DNA from: Nitrospira sp.
Lineage (GTDB): Bacteria; Nitrospirota; Nitrospiria; Nitrospirales; Nitrospiraceae
Reading direction: 5' to 3'
NCBI GenBank assembly: GCA_025363325.1
Contig: JANYEF010000037.1
Location: 1-8,445 of the forward strand
DNA length: 8,445 bases
The notes beneath the pieces were generated by a model that saw only the letters and a program-made list of their open reading frames with translations, was not told the origin of the DNA and ran no database searches. This document shows positions 1 to 6,765 of the stretch, piece by piece (position 1 is the first letter of the stretch; every line of letters starts with the position of its first letter). The translations under genes and the position numbers were made by a program.

Positions 1-62
1 TGGGGTACGTCGCAGGGAGACATGCGACTGAGAACGAAGTTGGGTGCCGTTTTCAGCATCCG
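1..62. repeat. Partial copy of a dispersed palindromic element (right half)
   Basis: This stretch matches the right half of the complete element at 2670-2791. Both begin TGGGGTACGT and share GAGAACGA then GTTGG (here 30-43), and both end in a T-run followed by CANCATCCG (here 51-62). The left half lies outside the window. The copy ends exactly at the base before the stop codon of the minus-strand dehydrogenase gene, so in that gene's mRNA it forms the start of the 3' region and could fold into a terminator-like stem if the missing half is present. Its function as a terminator is inference. Confidence 0.65.
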
Positions 63-1091
63 TCACACTGTCAGCACGATCTTACCAAAAAACTTTCGAC
101 TCAACATCAGGAGCTGTGCTGCGCGAGCCTCCTGAAGTGGGAACGTACGGTCGATCACCGAAATCAAGCGCCCCTGGCCCATGAGTTCCGCCGCCTTCAC
201 CAGTTCTGCACGCGTCCCCATGTAGGAACCCTTGATCGTCAGCTGGCGGGAAAAAACGTAGCGCAGATTGAGCTTCACGTCTCCCCCAGTCGTCGCGCCA
301 CAGGTCACCAAGCGCCCACCTTTCCCCAATGAATCGATGCAGGTGTCCCACACCTCCGGACCGATATGCTCGATCACGACATCGACACCGTGCCCTTCGG
401 TGAGCAACTTGACGCGCTCCGAGACCTTATCCTTCGCGTGGTTGAGAACGGCGTCTGCGCCCAGGATTACGGCTTTGGGAATTTTGTCGTCGGTCCCAAC
501 CGTCGTGATGACCCGGGCCCCGGCGAGCTTCGCCATTTGAATCGCCATGCTCCCGACCCCACTCCCCGCGCCCATGATGAGCACCGTTTCGCCATGTTGA
601 AGTCCGGCCAGGGCAAACAGCATGTGCGACGCAGTCACCGAGACGAGCGGAAATGCCGCAGCCTGTTCAAACGACAGGTTCTCGGGCATCGGCAGCACGT
701 TGCGGAACGGCACTTTCACATACTCCGCGTAGCCACCATGAGCCATCGCCCCAAGTAGGCTGTAGGAGCGGCACATGTTGTCTCGCCCCGCCAGACACTG
801 CTCACATTTCCAGCAACTGATCCCCGGCGAGACAAAGACGCGCTGCCCAACCGTGACGCTATCAGACTGACCGCCGACCTGCTCCACGATGCCAGCCACA
901 TCCGACCCTAAAACATGTGGCACCGGCATGGGATAGGCCGGGTTTCCCTCACGGATCCAAATATCGAGATGGTTCAGTGCGCAGGCTTTGACCCGAACCA
1001 GAACCTCCTCAGGACCGATCGTCGGCGTGGGCAAATCCTCATACGAAAGTTTGTCCGGTCCACCATGCGCTCGAAAGAGTACAGCTTTCAT
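63..1091 (-). CDS. Zinc-binding MDR-family alcohol dehydrogenase / quinone reductase-like
   Basis: 342-aa medium-chain dehydrogenase/reductase, predicted to be a cytosolic NAD(P)H-dependent oxidoreductase. The N-terminal GroES-like domain (about 1-130) carries the four cysteines of a structural zinc site, C93, C96, C99 and C107, with classic C-x2-C-x2-C-x7-C spacing. The catalytic-zinc positions are less canonical: C37 is present, but the usual GHE histidine region reads GSDVAG (62-67). The Rossmann domain has GAGSGVG at 174-180, and a GHGVDVVIEHIG segment at 233-244 is typical of zinc-binding quinone reductase-like members. Length is normal for the family. The ATG at 1091 is preceded by GGAGG four bases upstream. 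The gene lies 74 bp downstream of the PhzF-like gene on the same strand, and a shared transcript is possible. The substrate cannot be deduced; crotonyl-CoA reductase-like or quinone reductase-like activities are alternatives. Confidence 0.9.
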   Translation of the reverse strand: MKAVLFRAHGGPDKLSYEDLPTPTIGPEEVLVRVKACALNHLDIWIREGNPAYPMPVPHVLGSDVAGIVEQVGGQSDSVTVGQRVFVSPGISCWKCEQCLAGRDNMCRSYSLLGAMAHGGYAEYVKVPFRNVLPMPENLSFEQAAAFPLVSVTASHMLFALAGLQHGETVLIMGAGSGVGSMAIQMAKLAGARVITTVGTDDKIPKAVILGADAVLNHAKDKVSERVKLLTEGHGVDVVIEHIGPEVWDTCIDSLGKGGRLVTCGATTGGDVKLNLRYVFSRQLTIKGSYMGTRAELVKAAELMGQGRLISVIDRTFPLQEARAAQLLMLSRKFFGKIVLTV

Positions 1092-1109
1092 GTGCCTCCG
1101 TGAAGTTGT

Positions 1110-1160
1110 GAGTTCTGAGTTATCCGGAAAACTCAGAACTTCGAACTCAAAACTCAGAAC
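1110..1160. repeat. Hairpin-forming repeat in the PhzF-dehydrogenase spacer
   Basis: AGTTCTGAGTT (1111-1121) is the exact reverse complement of AACTCAGAACT (1130-1140), leaving an 8-nt loop. A further copy, AACTCAGAAC, follows at 1151-1160 after a TTCGAACTC stretch, so the first arm can pair with either of two partners. It lies between two co-directional genes. There is no T-run directly after the stem on the minus strand, so a standard intrinsic terminator is not supported; mRNA stabilisation or attenuation is speculation. In composition it resembles the TTCGAA palindrome at 2190-2244. Confidence 0.75.
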
Positions 1161-1165
1161 AGTCT

Positions 1166-2095
1166 TTAAAAGGTGAGCGTCCCTTCAACCACCATCACCA
1201 CCTGCCCTCCCACTTTGACCGATTGGATCGCATCATCATCCGATTCCACCTGAACCAGAATGCGCGACGGACGCTCGATTTCATAGCCCTGCTCGACAAT
1301 GAGTTCCGTCATGGGTCCCACTTCCACTAGCCCATTGTGGACGAGATAGGCGCCCATGGCCCCACTGGCGCTCCCCGTGGCGGGATCTTCAAGGATGCCG
1401 ATCGCGGGCGCAAACATTCTCGTATGCACCGTCGCATGGTCCTCCACCGTAATGCTCGTAAAGACCAGAATACCGTTGGCGCCAACCTGCTCGCACACCT
1501 CGACAATCGCGGCAGCGTCCGGCACAATCGACCGCACCGCCGTGAGGGTCCGCACCGGCACAATCAATACTGGTAGTCCGGTCGACACCACCATCACCGG
1601 CCGTTTCGTATCGACAATCTGGTTGAGTGACAGCCCCAGGGCCTTCGCAATGTCGAACAGATCCTCCGTCTCATCCACCGAACCGAGGAATAGCGGCTTC
1701 GGCTGTGTCATCACCACACGGGTGACCTGCCCCTCTCGTGCATGGAGTTCAACGGGAAAAAGACCGATGTTGCATTCCTGCATCACACGAGTGACACCAT
1801 CGGTGACAGCAATCAACCCGAGCTGGGCCAACACGTAAAACGTCCCCAGCACCGGATGTCCGGCAAACGGAATCTCCTGCGTCGGAGTAAAGATCCTGAG
1901 GCGAACGACCGCCGCCTGGTCCGTCGGAGGCAGCACGAACACGGTCTCGGAGAGGTTCATCTCCCGGGCTATCTGCTGCAATTGATGATCGTTGAGACCT
2001 TGCGCGTCGGGGAACACGGCGACCGGGTTGCCGCCGAACGGCTGTCCGGTAAACACATCGGCTTGATAGAACTTCAGGGACCGTTGGTCAGACAT
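1166..2095 (-). CDS. PhzF-family isomerase-like protein
   Basis: 309-aa protein of the PhzF/YddE fold, two similar alpha/beta halves with the active site between them. Typical marks are the N-terminal DVFTGQPFGGNPVAV (13-27), NLSETVF (47-53) with E50 in the position of the catalytic glutamate, AGHPVLGT (78-85) with H80, and EDPATGSASGAMGAYL (236-251) with D237. These are the conserved Glu, His and Asp of the family. PhzF itself isomerises a dihydro-anthranilate in phenazine synthesis. No other phenazine gene is present here, and most genomic homologues are of unknown substrate, so the name phzF should not be applied. The ATG at 2095 has GGGAG five bases upstream. The stop is 74 bp from the downstream dehydrogenase gene. 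Length is normal for the family (about 260-310). Confidence 0.92.
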   Translation of the reverse strand: MSDQRSLKFYQADVFTGQPFGGNPVAVFPDAQGLNDHQLQQIAREMNLSETVFVLPPTDQAAVVRLRIFTPTQEIPFAGHPVLGTFYVLAQLGLIAVTDGVTRVMQECNIGLFPVELHAREGQVTRVVMTQPKPLFLGSVDETEDLFDIAKALGLSLNQIVDTKRPVMVVSTGLPVLIVPVRTLTAVRSIVPDAAAIVEVCEQVGANGILVFTSITVEDHATVHTRMFAPAIGILEDPATGSASGAMGAYLVHNGLVEVGPMTELIVEQGYEIERPSRILVQVESDDDAIQSVKVGGQVVMVVEGTLTF

Positions 2096-2151
2096 GTCTT
2101 CTCCCTGCCAGACTGTTTACAACATTCTCTGACCAACATTGGGAATCGTGA

Positions 2152-2285
2152 GCGAGACAAGCAAGACGTGCGCGACAGGCGCGACGCGAAGTTCGAAGTT
2201 CTGGGTTCGAAGTTCCGAAAACCTCGAACTTCGGACCTCGAACTCTTCCCCGTCTCGCCCGTCCCGCTTTTCGCGCAAGTCCCGC
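2152..2285. repeat. Composite palindrome: nonamer repeats flanking a TTCGAA stem-loop
   Basis: Four degenerate 9-mers run without gaps at 2152-2187: GCGAGACAA, GCAAGACGT, GCGCGACAG, GCGCGACGC. Four reverse-complement 9-mers run at 2250-2285: CCGTCTCGC, CCGTCCCGC, TTTTCGCGC, AAGTCCCGC. Between them, the arms at 2190-2214 and 2220-2244 pair at 19 of 25 positions with a 5-nt loop, and both arms are built from GTTCGAAG/GTTCGAGG units. The whole is therefore a nested palindrome of about 134 bp in the gap upstream of the PhzF-like gene and upstream of the plus-strand J-like gene. I see no ORF of merit in it. Confidence 0.8.
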
Positions 2286-2287
2286 GC

Positions 2288-2316
2288 GAACAACGCCGGC
2301 GGCCTTTTTAACATCC
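2288..2316. repeat. Third copy of the GAAC...CTTTTT...CATCC terminus
   Basis: This sequence aligns base for base, apart from one gap and a few substitutions, with the right termini of the two palindromic elements (32-61 and 2761-2790). GAAC, ACG, GG, GG, CTTTTT and CATCC are kept in the same order and spacing. It directly follows the nonamer palindrome, so the two repeat types seem joined into one mosaic element. The matching left terminus is not evident around 2100-2150. Confidence 0.6.
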
Positions 2317-2326
2317 TGTGCGTTGA

Positions 2327-2356
2327 TTGACAGTCGTACATTGGCTTTGTCAGACT
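2327..2356 (+). promoter_or_regulatory. Candidate promoter of the J-like gene, possibly leaderless
   Basis: A perfect -35-type TTGACA lies at 2327-2332. The best -10 partner at an 18-bp spacing is CAGACT at 2351-2356, only 3 of 6 matches to TATAAT. Transcription would then begin at about 2363, on the A of the start codon. That agrees with the absence of any Shine-Dalgarno sequence before the gene. The -10 match is weak, so this is a suggestion only. Confidence 0.3.
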
Positions 2357-2362
2357 TAGCCT

Positions 2363-2635
2363 ATGCCCGATGTGACCCAAGAAGACGTGACCCACGCACT
2401 GGAGGTACTGGGACTCACCCTCCCCGTTACCCCCGAAACTCTCGCTCGGACCAGACGTGTGCTGCTGTACACCTGGGACCCAGCCCGCTACTCGAATCTG
2501 ACCAACAACCCCAAGAAATACATGCAGGCCTACAAGAAGGCCGAAGAGATGACCAAACTCATCAAAGCGGCCCACGCACTGCTCTCTGCTGTCCTCGTTC
2601 CCGACGAAGCGTCGAGCGATCAGCGTCCCTCGTGA
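2363..2635 (+). CDS. Small J-domain-like protein lacking the HPD motif
   Basis: 90-aa soluble protein. Residues 24-75 read like the core of a DnaJ J-domain: a helix II-like stretch TLARTRRVLLYTW (26-38), a loop DPARYSNLTNNPKK (39-52), and a helix III-like stretch YMQAYKKAEEMTKLIKAAHALLS (53-75; the last residues AAHALL fit the usual AYxxL ending). In true J-domains the loop begins H-P-D, the tripeptide that stimulates the Hsp70 ATPase. Here the aligned residues are D39-P40-A41, so classical co-chaperone function is doubtful. No signal peptide or membrane segment is seen. No Shine-Dalgarno sequence precedes the ATG. It is divergent from the PhzF-like gene and convergent with the radical SAM pair. 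Function is unknown; the J-domain relationship is my reading of the pattern, not a search result. Confidence 0.75.
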   Translation: MPDVTQEDVTHALEVLGLTLPVTPETLARTRRVLLYTWDPARYSNLTNNPKKYMQAYKKAEEMTKLIKAAHALLSAVLVPDEASSDQRPS

Positions 2636-2669
2636 AGCGCAGACGTCAACGCTCCTAACTCACCCCACC

Positions 2670-2791
2670 CGGATGATCAAAAAGGCATCCAACTAGGCCG
2701 CAGGCGAATCAAAACCGGAGGCGTGCCCTCTGGGGTACGTTGAGGATTTTGACGAGCCGAGAACGACGTTGGAGGTCTTTTTCATCATCCG
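2670..2791. repeat. Complete 122-bp palindromic, MITE-like element
   Basis: The outer 24 bp at each end (2670-2693 and 2768-2791) are inverted repeats matching at 21 positions, both starting CGGATGAT, then AAAAAG, then TCCAAC. Folding the two 61-bp halves about position 2730/2731 gives about 38 of 61 matches without gaps, including inner TCAAAA and CGTnCCC blocks. The element fills the gap between the convergent J-like gene (stop 2635) and the second radical SAM gene (stop codon 2793-2795), leaving 1 bp to the latter. It encodes no protein. It may be a non-autonomous mobile element or a repeat acting as a bidirectional terminator; no target-site duplication is obvious. Confidence 0.75.
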
Positions 2792-2792
2792 A

Positions 2793-4745
2793 CTACCCGA
2801 CTCCATGCGAGACCACGCGAGACATCCCCTCCGCCCCATCTTCGCTCCCGTTCTTGGCGACCGGCCAGGTGACCAACCCTGACACACCCTGCGGCGATCC
2901 GACGGCCTGCGTCTGCTGTGCGTAGATCTGCGGCAACTTGTTCGTCCCGAACTTCGAGATATAGAGGAAGACATGTTCCCGCGCGTTCACGCGCACGGCC
3001 CAAGGGTGAAAATCGTTCTTGTAGAATTCTTCGCACATCTGCATCGCATCCAGGCACGAGAGGGTGCTCGGGTCATTCAACGTGTAGTAATAGTCCAGGG
3101 GCAGATCATAGTCCTCTTGCTTGTGAATCGTAATGCCAAACTTCTCCGGATTGCGCACCATCGGCGTATGGCGATAGGCCACAAAGTAGAACAGCTCCAC
3201 CGAGTGAATCACCGGCTGGTTGTCGATGACGAACTGGCGGGTTTCCAGCGCTTCATCGCGCGTCTCGCCAGGGAACCCGTAGAACGCCATCACATGGTTC
3301 CAGATCCCCGCCTTCGCCGCCAGATTCAGGTTCCTCTGAATCACGCTCTTCTTGGCGTGTTTGTCCATGAGGCGCAGCACCCGCTCGCTCGCCGACTCCA
3401 TCCCATAATAGAGGGTGCAGCAGCCGGCCTTTGCCGCCAGATCCCAGATCTCCTGGTCTTGCAGGGTCTCTTCAAACCGAATCAGCGTCGTCCACTTGAT
3501 CCCGACGTTCTGATCAACGAGCAGCTGCGACACCTTCTTGAACAAAGCCGGCGGATAGGATTCATCGGAGAAGAGGAAATGGTGGCAGTGATACTTGTCC
3601 CGCAGCGCCTTGATCTGTTCGACCACTTGATAGGCCGGCACACCACGATACTGGTCGAAGTAGCCCTGGCCATGGTCACAGAACGTGCAGCGGCCCCAAT
3701 AGCAGCCGCGCGTCGCGAGGTAGGGGATGATCAGCTCCGGCACGAAGTAGCGATCCAGCGGCAGCCCCTCGAAATCCGGCAAGGGCAACGACGTCGTTTT
3801 CTCGGTATAGACTTCGGGATTCTCATGCACGCCTGAGGCATCTCGATACATCAAGTTGGGCACGGAGGTGATGGCCCGCTCGCCATTCAACGCCTCGATG
3901 AGCCAGAGCAGCGCATGCTCCCCTTCATAGAGGATCGCCGAGTCGAAGATCTCTGTGAAAAATCGTTCCTGTTTCGGCAGCTCTTCCTGCAACCGCGTGA
4001 TGACATTGCCGCCCACCACCACATGGATATGCGGGAACGTCTCCTTGATCATCTTGCAAAACGTGAGTCCCGCGAGCAACTGCATCTGCGTCCCGATCGA
4101 GAGCCCGACGACATCCGGCTTCTCTTTCGCCACCGCCGGCATGACCAACTGATTGCAGATATCCCGATAGATGTTCACCTGTTCATCGTCCAAACAGGCG
4201 AACACTTCCTTGGATACGCCGGGGCGATAGCCCAGATTGCTTTCCATCGGATAGAACACGAGCGACGCAGGATAGTAGGCGGTGGAAATGTAGTGCATCA
4301 CCTCGCGGAAGCAATTCAACGATATTTCGAGCTTCTCGGCCTCGTAGAATTGTGGGCCCCGGACCACGCGCTTTGACTCTTCCGCCCGCTCGGCCAGATC
4401 GAACAGGTCCACTTCAGCCGCCTGCTCCAGCGCTGCCTGCTGGCCCATCTCCTTGTCCGTCAGTTCCCCTCGTAGTTCCTTCACCTTCAAGGCCTTCAAC
4501 TGCATGGTCTGGCGGGCCTTCACCCAGATCAGGAACTCCACGGTGAAGAAGTGGTCGTACATCTCGATATTGATATCGCGCTGCACCACGTGATGCCCCG
4601 CTTCGCGGAGGACGGCAGTCAACGACGGCAAGGCCAGATAGGGAGCCGTCGGCACCCATTCAGGCGGAAAGAGCAGCATGACCTTGCTCGTCTTCCGTTC
4701 CCCTTGCAGAGGAGCCAGTGCATTGATCTGAATCAATTCACTCAT
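2793..4745 (-). CDS. B12-binding-type radical SAM protein (second of tandem pair)
   Basis: 650-aa cytosolic enzyme, predicted to use a 4Fe-4S cluster and S-adenosylmethionine, probably with cobalamin. The N-terminal part has the Rossmann-like start KVMLLFPPEW (21-30) and PSLTAVLREAGHHV (40-53). A mainly helical insertion (about 65-205) follows, then the second half of the cobalamin-type domain, PDVVGLSIGTQMQ (210-222) and HVVVGGN (241-247). The cluster motif is RGCYWGRCTFCDHG, with C348, C353 and C356, spaced CX4CX2C rather than CX3CX2C. Further radical SAM features are FSDESYPP (392-399), YYGMESASERVL (446-457) and YGFPGET (489-495). A DxHxxG cobalamin-histidine motif is absent. The C-terminal tail after about 612 is low in conserved features. 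It is a clear paralogue of the upstream gene and is expected to be co-transcribed. The ATG at 4745 has a purine-rich GAAGAAGAAG leader rather than a strong GGAGG. Substrate unknown. Confidence 0.9.
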   Translation of the reverse strand: MSELIQINALAPLQGERKTSKVMLLFPPEWVPTAPYLALPSLTAVLREAGHHVVQRDINIEMYDHFFTVEFLIWVKARQTMQLKALKVKELRGELTDKEMGQQAALEQAAEVDLFDLAERAEESKRVVRGPQFYEAEKLEISLNCFREVMHYISTAYYPASLVFYPMESNLGYRPGVSKEVFACLDDEQVNIYRDICNQLVMPAVAKEKPDVVGLSIGTQMQLLAGLTFCKMIKETFPHIHVVVGGNVITRLQEELPKQERFFTEIFDSAILYEGEHALLWLIEALNGERAITSVPNLMYRDASGVHENPEVYTEKTTSLPLPDFEGLPLDRYFVPELIIPYLATRGCYWGRCTFCDHGQGYFDQYRGVPAYQVVEQIKALRDKYHCHHFLFSDESYPPALFKKVSQLLVDQNVGIKWTTLIRFEETLQDQEIWDLAAKAGCCTLYYGMESASERVLRLMDKHAKKSVIQRNLNLAAKAGIWNHVMAFYGFPGETRDEALETRQFVIDNQPVIHSVELFYFVAYRHTPMVRNPEKFGITIHKQEDYDLPLDYYYTLNDPSTLSCLDAMQMCEEFYKNDFHPWAVRVNAREHVFLYISKFGTNKLPQIYAQQTQAVGSPQGVSGLVTWPVAKNGSEDGAEGMSRVVSHGVG

Positions 4746-4761
4746 CGTCTTCTTCTTCTAT

Positions 4762-4830
4762 CCCCTTTACCCCAGCTATCCCCGTACCCCTTCTTACCAC
4801 TATCCCGCTATTCCCCTACCCCGTTACCCC
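4762..4830 (-). promoter_or_regulatory. G-run series able to form G-quadruplexes in the intercistronic mRNA
   Basis: Read on the coding (minus) strand, this segment has eight G-runs, seven of four Gs and one of three. Plus-strand C-run positions are 4762-4765, 4770-4773, 4780-4783, 4787-4790, 4804-4806, 4813-4816, 4819-4822 and 4827-4830. The four nearest the downstream start are separated by 4, 6 and 3 nt, a textbook four-tetrad quadruplex pattern. The other four are separated by 6, 2 and 4 nt. The first gene's TAG stop lies within the second group and the downstream ATG is 17 bp beyond the last run. The runs are linked mostly by TA-containing spacers, suggesting a degenerate GGGGTA-type repeat. 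A role in translation of the second gene is inference. Confidence 0.6.
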
Positions 4831-6693
4831 GACCCGGTCAGGACTAAACTGCAAATCCGTCAGCTTCTGCATTCCAAACCGCGCGATGTAGAGGAAAATG
4901 TATTCGCGAATGAACAGGCGCAGGTCCCAGCCTGGGTTATGGTTCCGCTCGAACTCTGCGAAGACCCGCTCCGCCTCTTCGATGCTCATTCCATTTTTTA
5001 CCGTGTAGTAATAGTCGAGGGCCAAATCCCATTCGGGATTCTTATAGACCGTCACACCCCAGCGCTCCGGCTGCTTGGCCACCGGCGTATGCTTGCTCAG
5101 ATCGAAGGTGCCGAAGCCGAGCGAATGCACGTGTTCTTTATTCGCTTCGAGAAATTGCACCGACGACCAGGCTTCTTCCTTCGTTTCGCCGGGGAATCCA
5201 AAAAAGCCCATGCAGTGGTTCCAGATGCCGACGTTGGCCGACATCTGCAGATGCTGCGTGATGATCTCCGTCGTCGTCGCCTTGTCCATCAACTTCAGCA
5301 CCCGCTCGTTCCCCGACTCGTAGCCGAAGTGGAGATAGCGGCAGCCCGACTCTTTCGCATCCTGCCAGACCGATTCCTCCAGCAGGCTCTTCTCGAATCT
5401 CATGTGCGTCGTCCAGATGATGTCCATCTTCGAGTCAATCAACCCGCGCGACAACTTTCGAAAGAGCGCCGGCGGATAGGATTCGTCGGTGAAGTGGAAA
5501 TGCTTGGCGCCGTACTTATTCTTCAAATACCCGATCTCGTCAATGATATCCTGGATCTTCTTCGTCCGGTAGCCAGCCGTATAGCCCTCGCCATGGTCGC
5601 AGAACTCGCAGCGGCCCCAGTAGCAGCCCCTCGTTGCCAGATAGGGCAAGACTTTCGTCGGCACGAAATACTTCTCCAGCGGCAGCCCGTCGAAGTCCGG
5701 CGGCGGCAGAGCGGCCATGTCCTCGGAATAGCTGGTCGGCGAGGTATGCACGCCGGTCTCGTCCTTGTAGATCGTGTTGGGCACATCGGCGAGACTCCGC
5801 TTCGCCCCCACCGCCGACACCAGCTGCACAAAGGCCGTCTCCCCTTCATAGGCCACGGCACTATCGAAGTATTGGAACAACGGCGACTGAGGCAGCACAT
5901 CGCGCAAGCGCGTCACCGTGTTGCCGCCGATCGTGACGTGAATGTGGGGGAAGTGCTGCTTAATGAGCGCGCAGAAGGTCATGGAAGAAAACAGCTGCTG
6001 CTGCAAGACGATCGAGATGCCGATCACGTCAGGCTGCTCTTTCTCGATCACCGGCTTCACCAGATGGTCGAACACGTCGCGATACACGTTCACCTGCGTA
6101 TCGTGAATGGCATCCATCACCTCGGACGAGGAGAAGACCTTGTACGACAGATCCGTTTCCATCGGCGGCATACAGACCCGGGCGGGTGAATAGACCATCG
6201 AGATGACGGAAGTAACCTCGCGGAACACTTTGATTGCCCACTCCGACTGATCGATATCGTAGAATGTTTCTCCACGGATGATTGCCTTGGCCTTCTCCGA
6301 TTTTTTTATCAACTCATCGATCCGCTGCCTGGTCAGGTCGCAGAGCGCCAGCTGCAGATCCATCTCATCGGCATTCAGATCGCGTTTTTTCGACAGCTTG
6401 CGGAGCCGGTCGAGCTGCTGCGGCACCCGGCGCAGGACTTTTTTCAGAAAATCCTCGCTGAAGTACCAGTCGTACATTTCGAGGTTGATGTCTTTTTGAA
6501 TGACCGTATGGCCGGCCTGCCGGAGGACGGCGGTGAGGGAGGGAAGGCTGAGATAGGGTTCGGAGGGATACCAGTCCGGCGGGAAGATCAGCATGACCTT
6601 CATCTTCCGGCCACTGGTGGCTTCGGAGGTCTGTCGATGGAGCAGGATCAGCTCTTTGGAGGCCCGTTCGCCCTTCGAATACTCAACCCGCAT
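4816..6693 (-). CDS. B12-binding-type radical SAM protein (first of tandem pair)
   Basis: 625 aa with the start chosen at 6693. The reading frame stays open upstream to 7023, but that extension runs through a good promoter (6766-6795), is low in recognisable protein features, and has no counterpart in the paralogue, which also begins about 20-30 residues before the MKVMLIFPP strand (31-39 here). Domain order is as in the paralogue: N-terminal cobalamin-type half, helical insertion (about 80-210), PDVIGISIVLQQQ (211-223), HVTIGGN (252-258), then RGCYWGRCEFCDHG with C357, C362 and C365 (CX4CX2C), FTDESYPP (401-408), FGYESGNERVL (456-466) and FGFPGET (498-504). No DxHxxG motif is seen. GGAG lies 11 bases before the ATG. 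It heads a two-gene unit and the next gene begins 70 bp on. Such enzymes often methylate or rearrange unactivated carbons, but the substrate here is unknown. Confidence 0.88.
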   Translation of the reverse strand: MRVEYSKGERASKELILLHRQTSEATSGRKMKVMLIFPPDWYPSEPYLSLPSLTAVLRQAGHTVIQKDINLEMYDWYFSEDFLKKVLRRVPQQLDRLRKLSKKRDLNADEMDLQLALCDLTRQRIDELIKKSEKAKAIIRGETFYDIDQSEWAIKVFREVTSVISMVYSPARVCMPPMETDLSYKVFSSSEVMDAIHDTQVNVYRDVFDHLVKPVIEKEQPDVIGISIVLQQQLFSSMTFCALIKQHFPHIHVTIGGNTVTRLRDVLPQSPLFQYFDSAVAYEGETAFVQLVSAVGAKRSLADVPNTIYKDETGVHTSPTSYSEDMAALPPPDFDGLPLEKYFVPTKVLPYLATRGCYWGRCEFCDHGEGYTAGYRTKKIQDIIDEIGYLKNKYGAKHFHFTDESYPPALFRKLSRGLIDSKMDIIWTTHMRFEKSLLEESVWQDAKESGCRYLHFGYESGNERVLKLMDKATTTEIITQHLQMSANVGIWNHCMGFFGFPGETKEEAWSSVQFLEANKEHVHSLGFGTFDLSKHTPVAKQPERWGVTVYKNPEWDLALDYYYTVKNGMSIEEAERVFAEFERNHNPGWDLRLFIREYIFLYIARFGMQKLTDLQFSPDRVGVTG

Positions 6694-6765
6694 ACCGGCC
6701 TGCTCTCCTATCCGCTGACTGACAAGAAATGGCCAGAAAGCCAATGGGTTAGCTACAGACGAGGT

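Noticed and set aside
1166..2095. Phenazine biosynthesis locus
   Set aside because: Only a PhzF-fold protein is present, with no other phz genes nearby; most family members are not phenazine enzymes.
2152..2285. CRISPR-like array
   Set aside because: The 9-bp units are contiguous without spacers and appear in inverted halves, so this is a palindromic repeat and not a CRISPR.
2117..2575. 152-aa minus-strand ORF
   Set aside because: It overlaps the J-like gene and runs through the nonamer/TTCGAA palindrome; the apparent order in its sequence comes from the repeats.
2693..2974. 93-aa minus-strand ORF reading through the palindromic element
   Set aside because: Its C-terminal third is simply the translation of the repeat element and the rest is a shifted frame of the radical SAM gene.
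2973..3836. 287-aa plus-strand ORF
   Set aside because: Antisense shadow of the second radical SAM gene with the same composition bias and no recognisable motif.
4939..6189. 416-aa plus-strand ORF
   Set aside because: It is fully antisense to the well-supported first radical SAM gene, is rich in Arg/His/Leu as expected of a complementary-frame shadow in GC-rich DNA, and shows no domain pattern.
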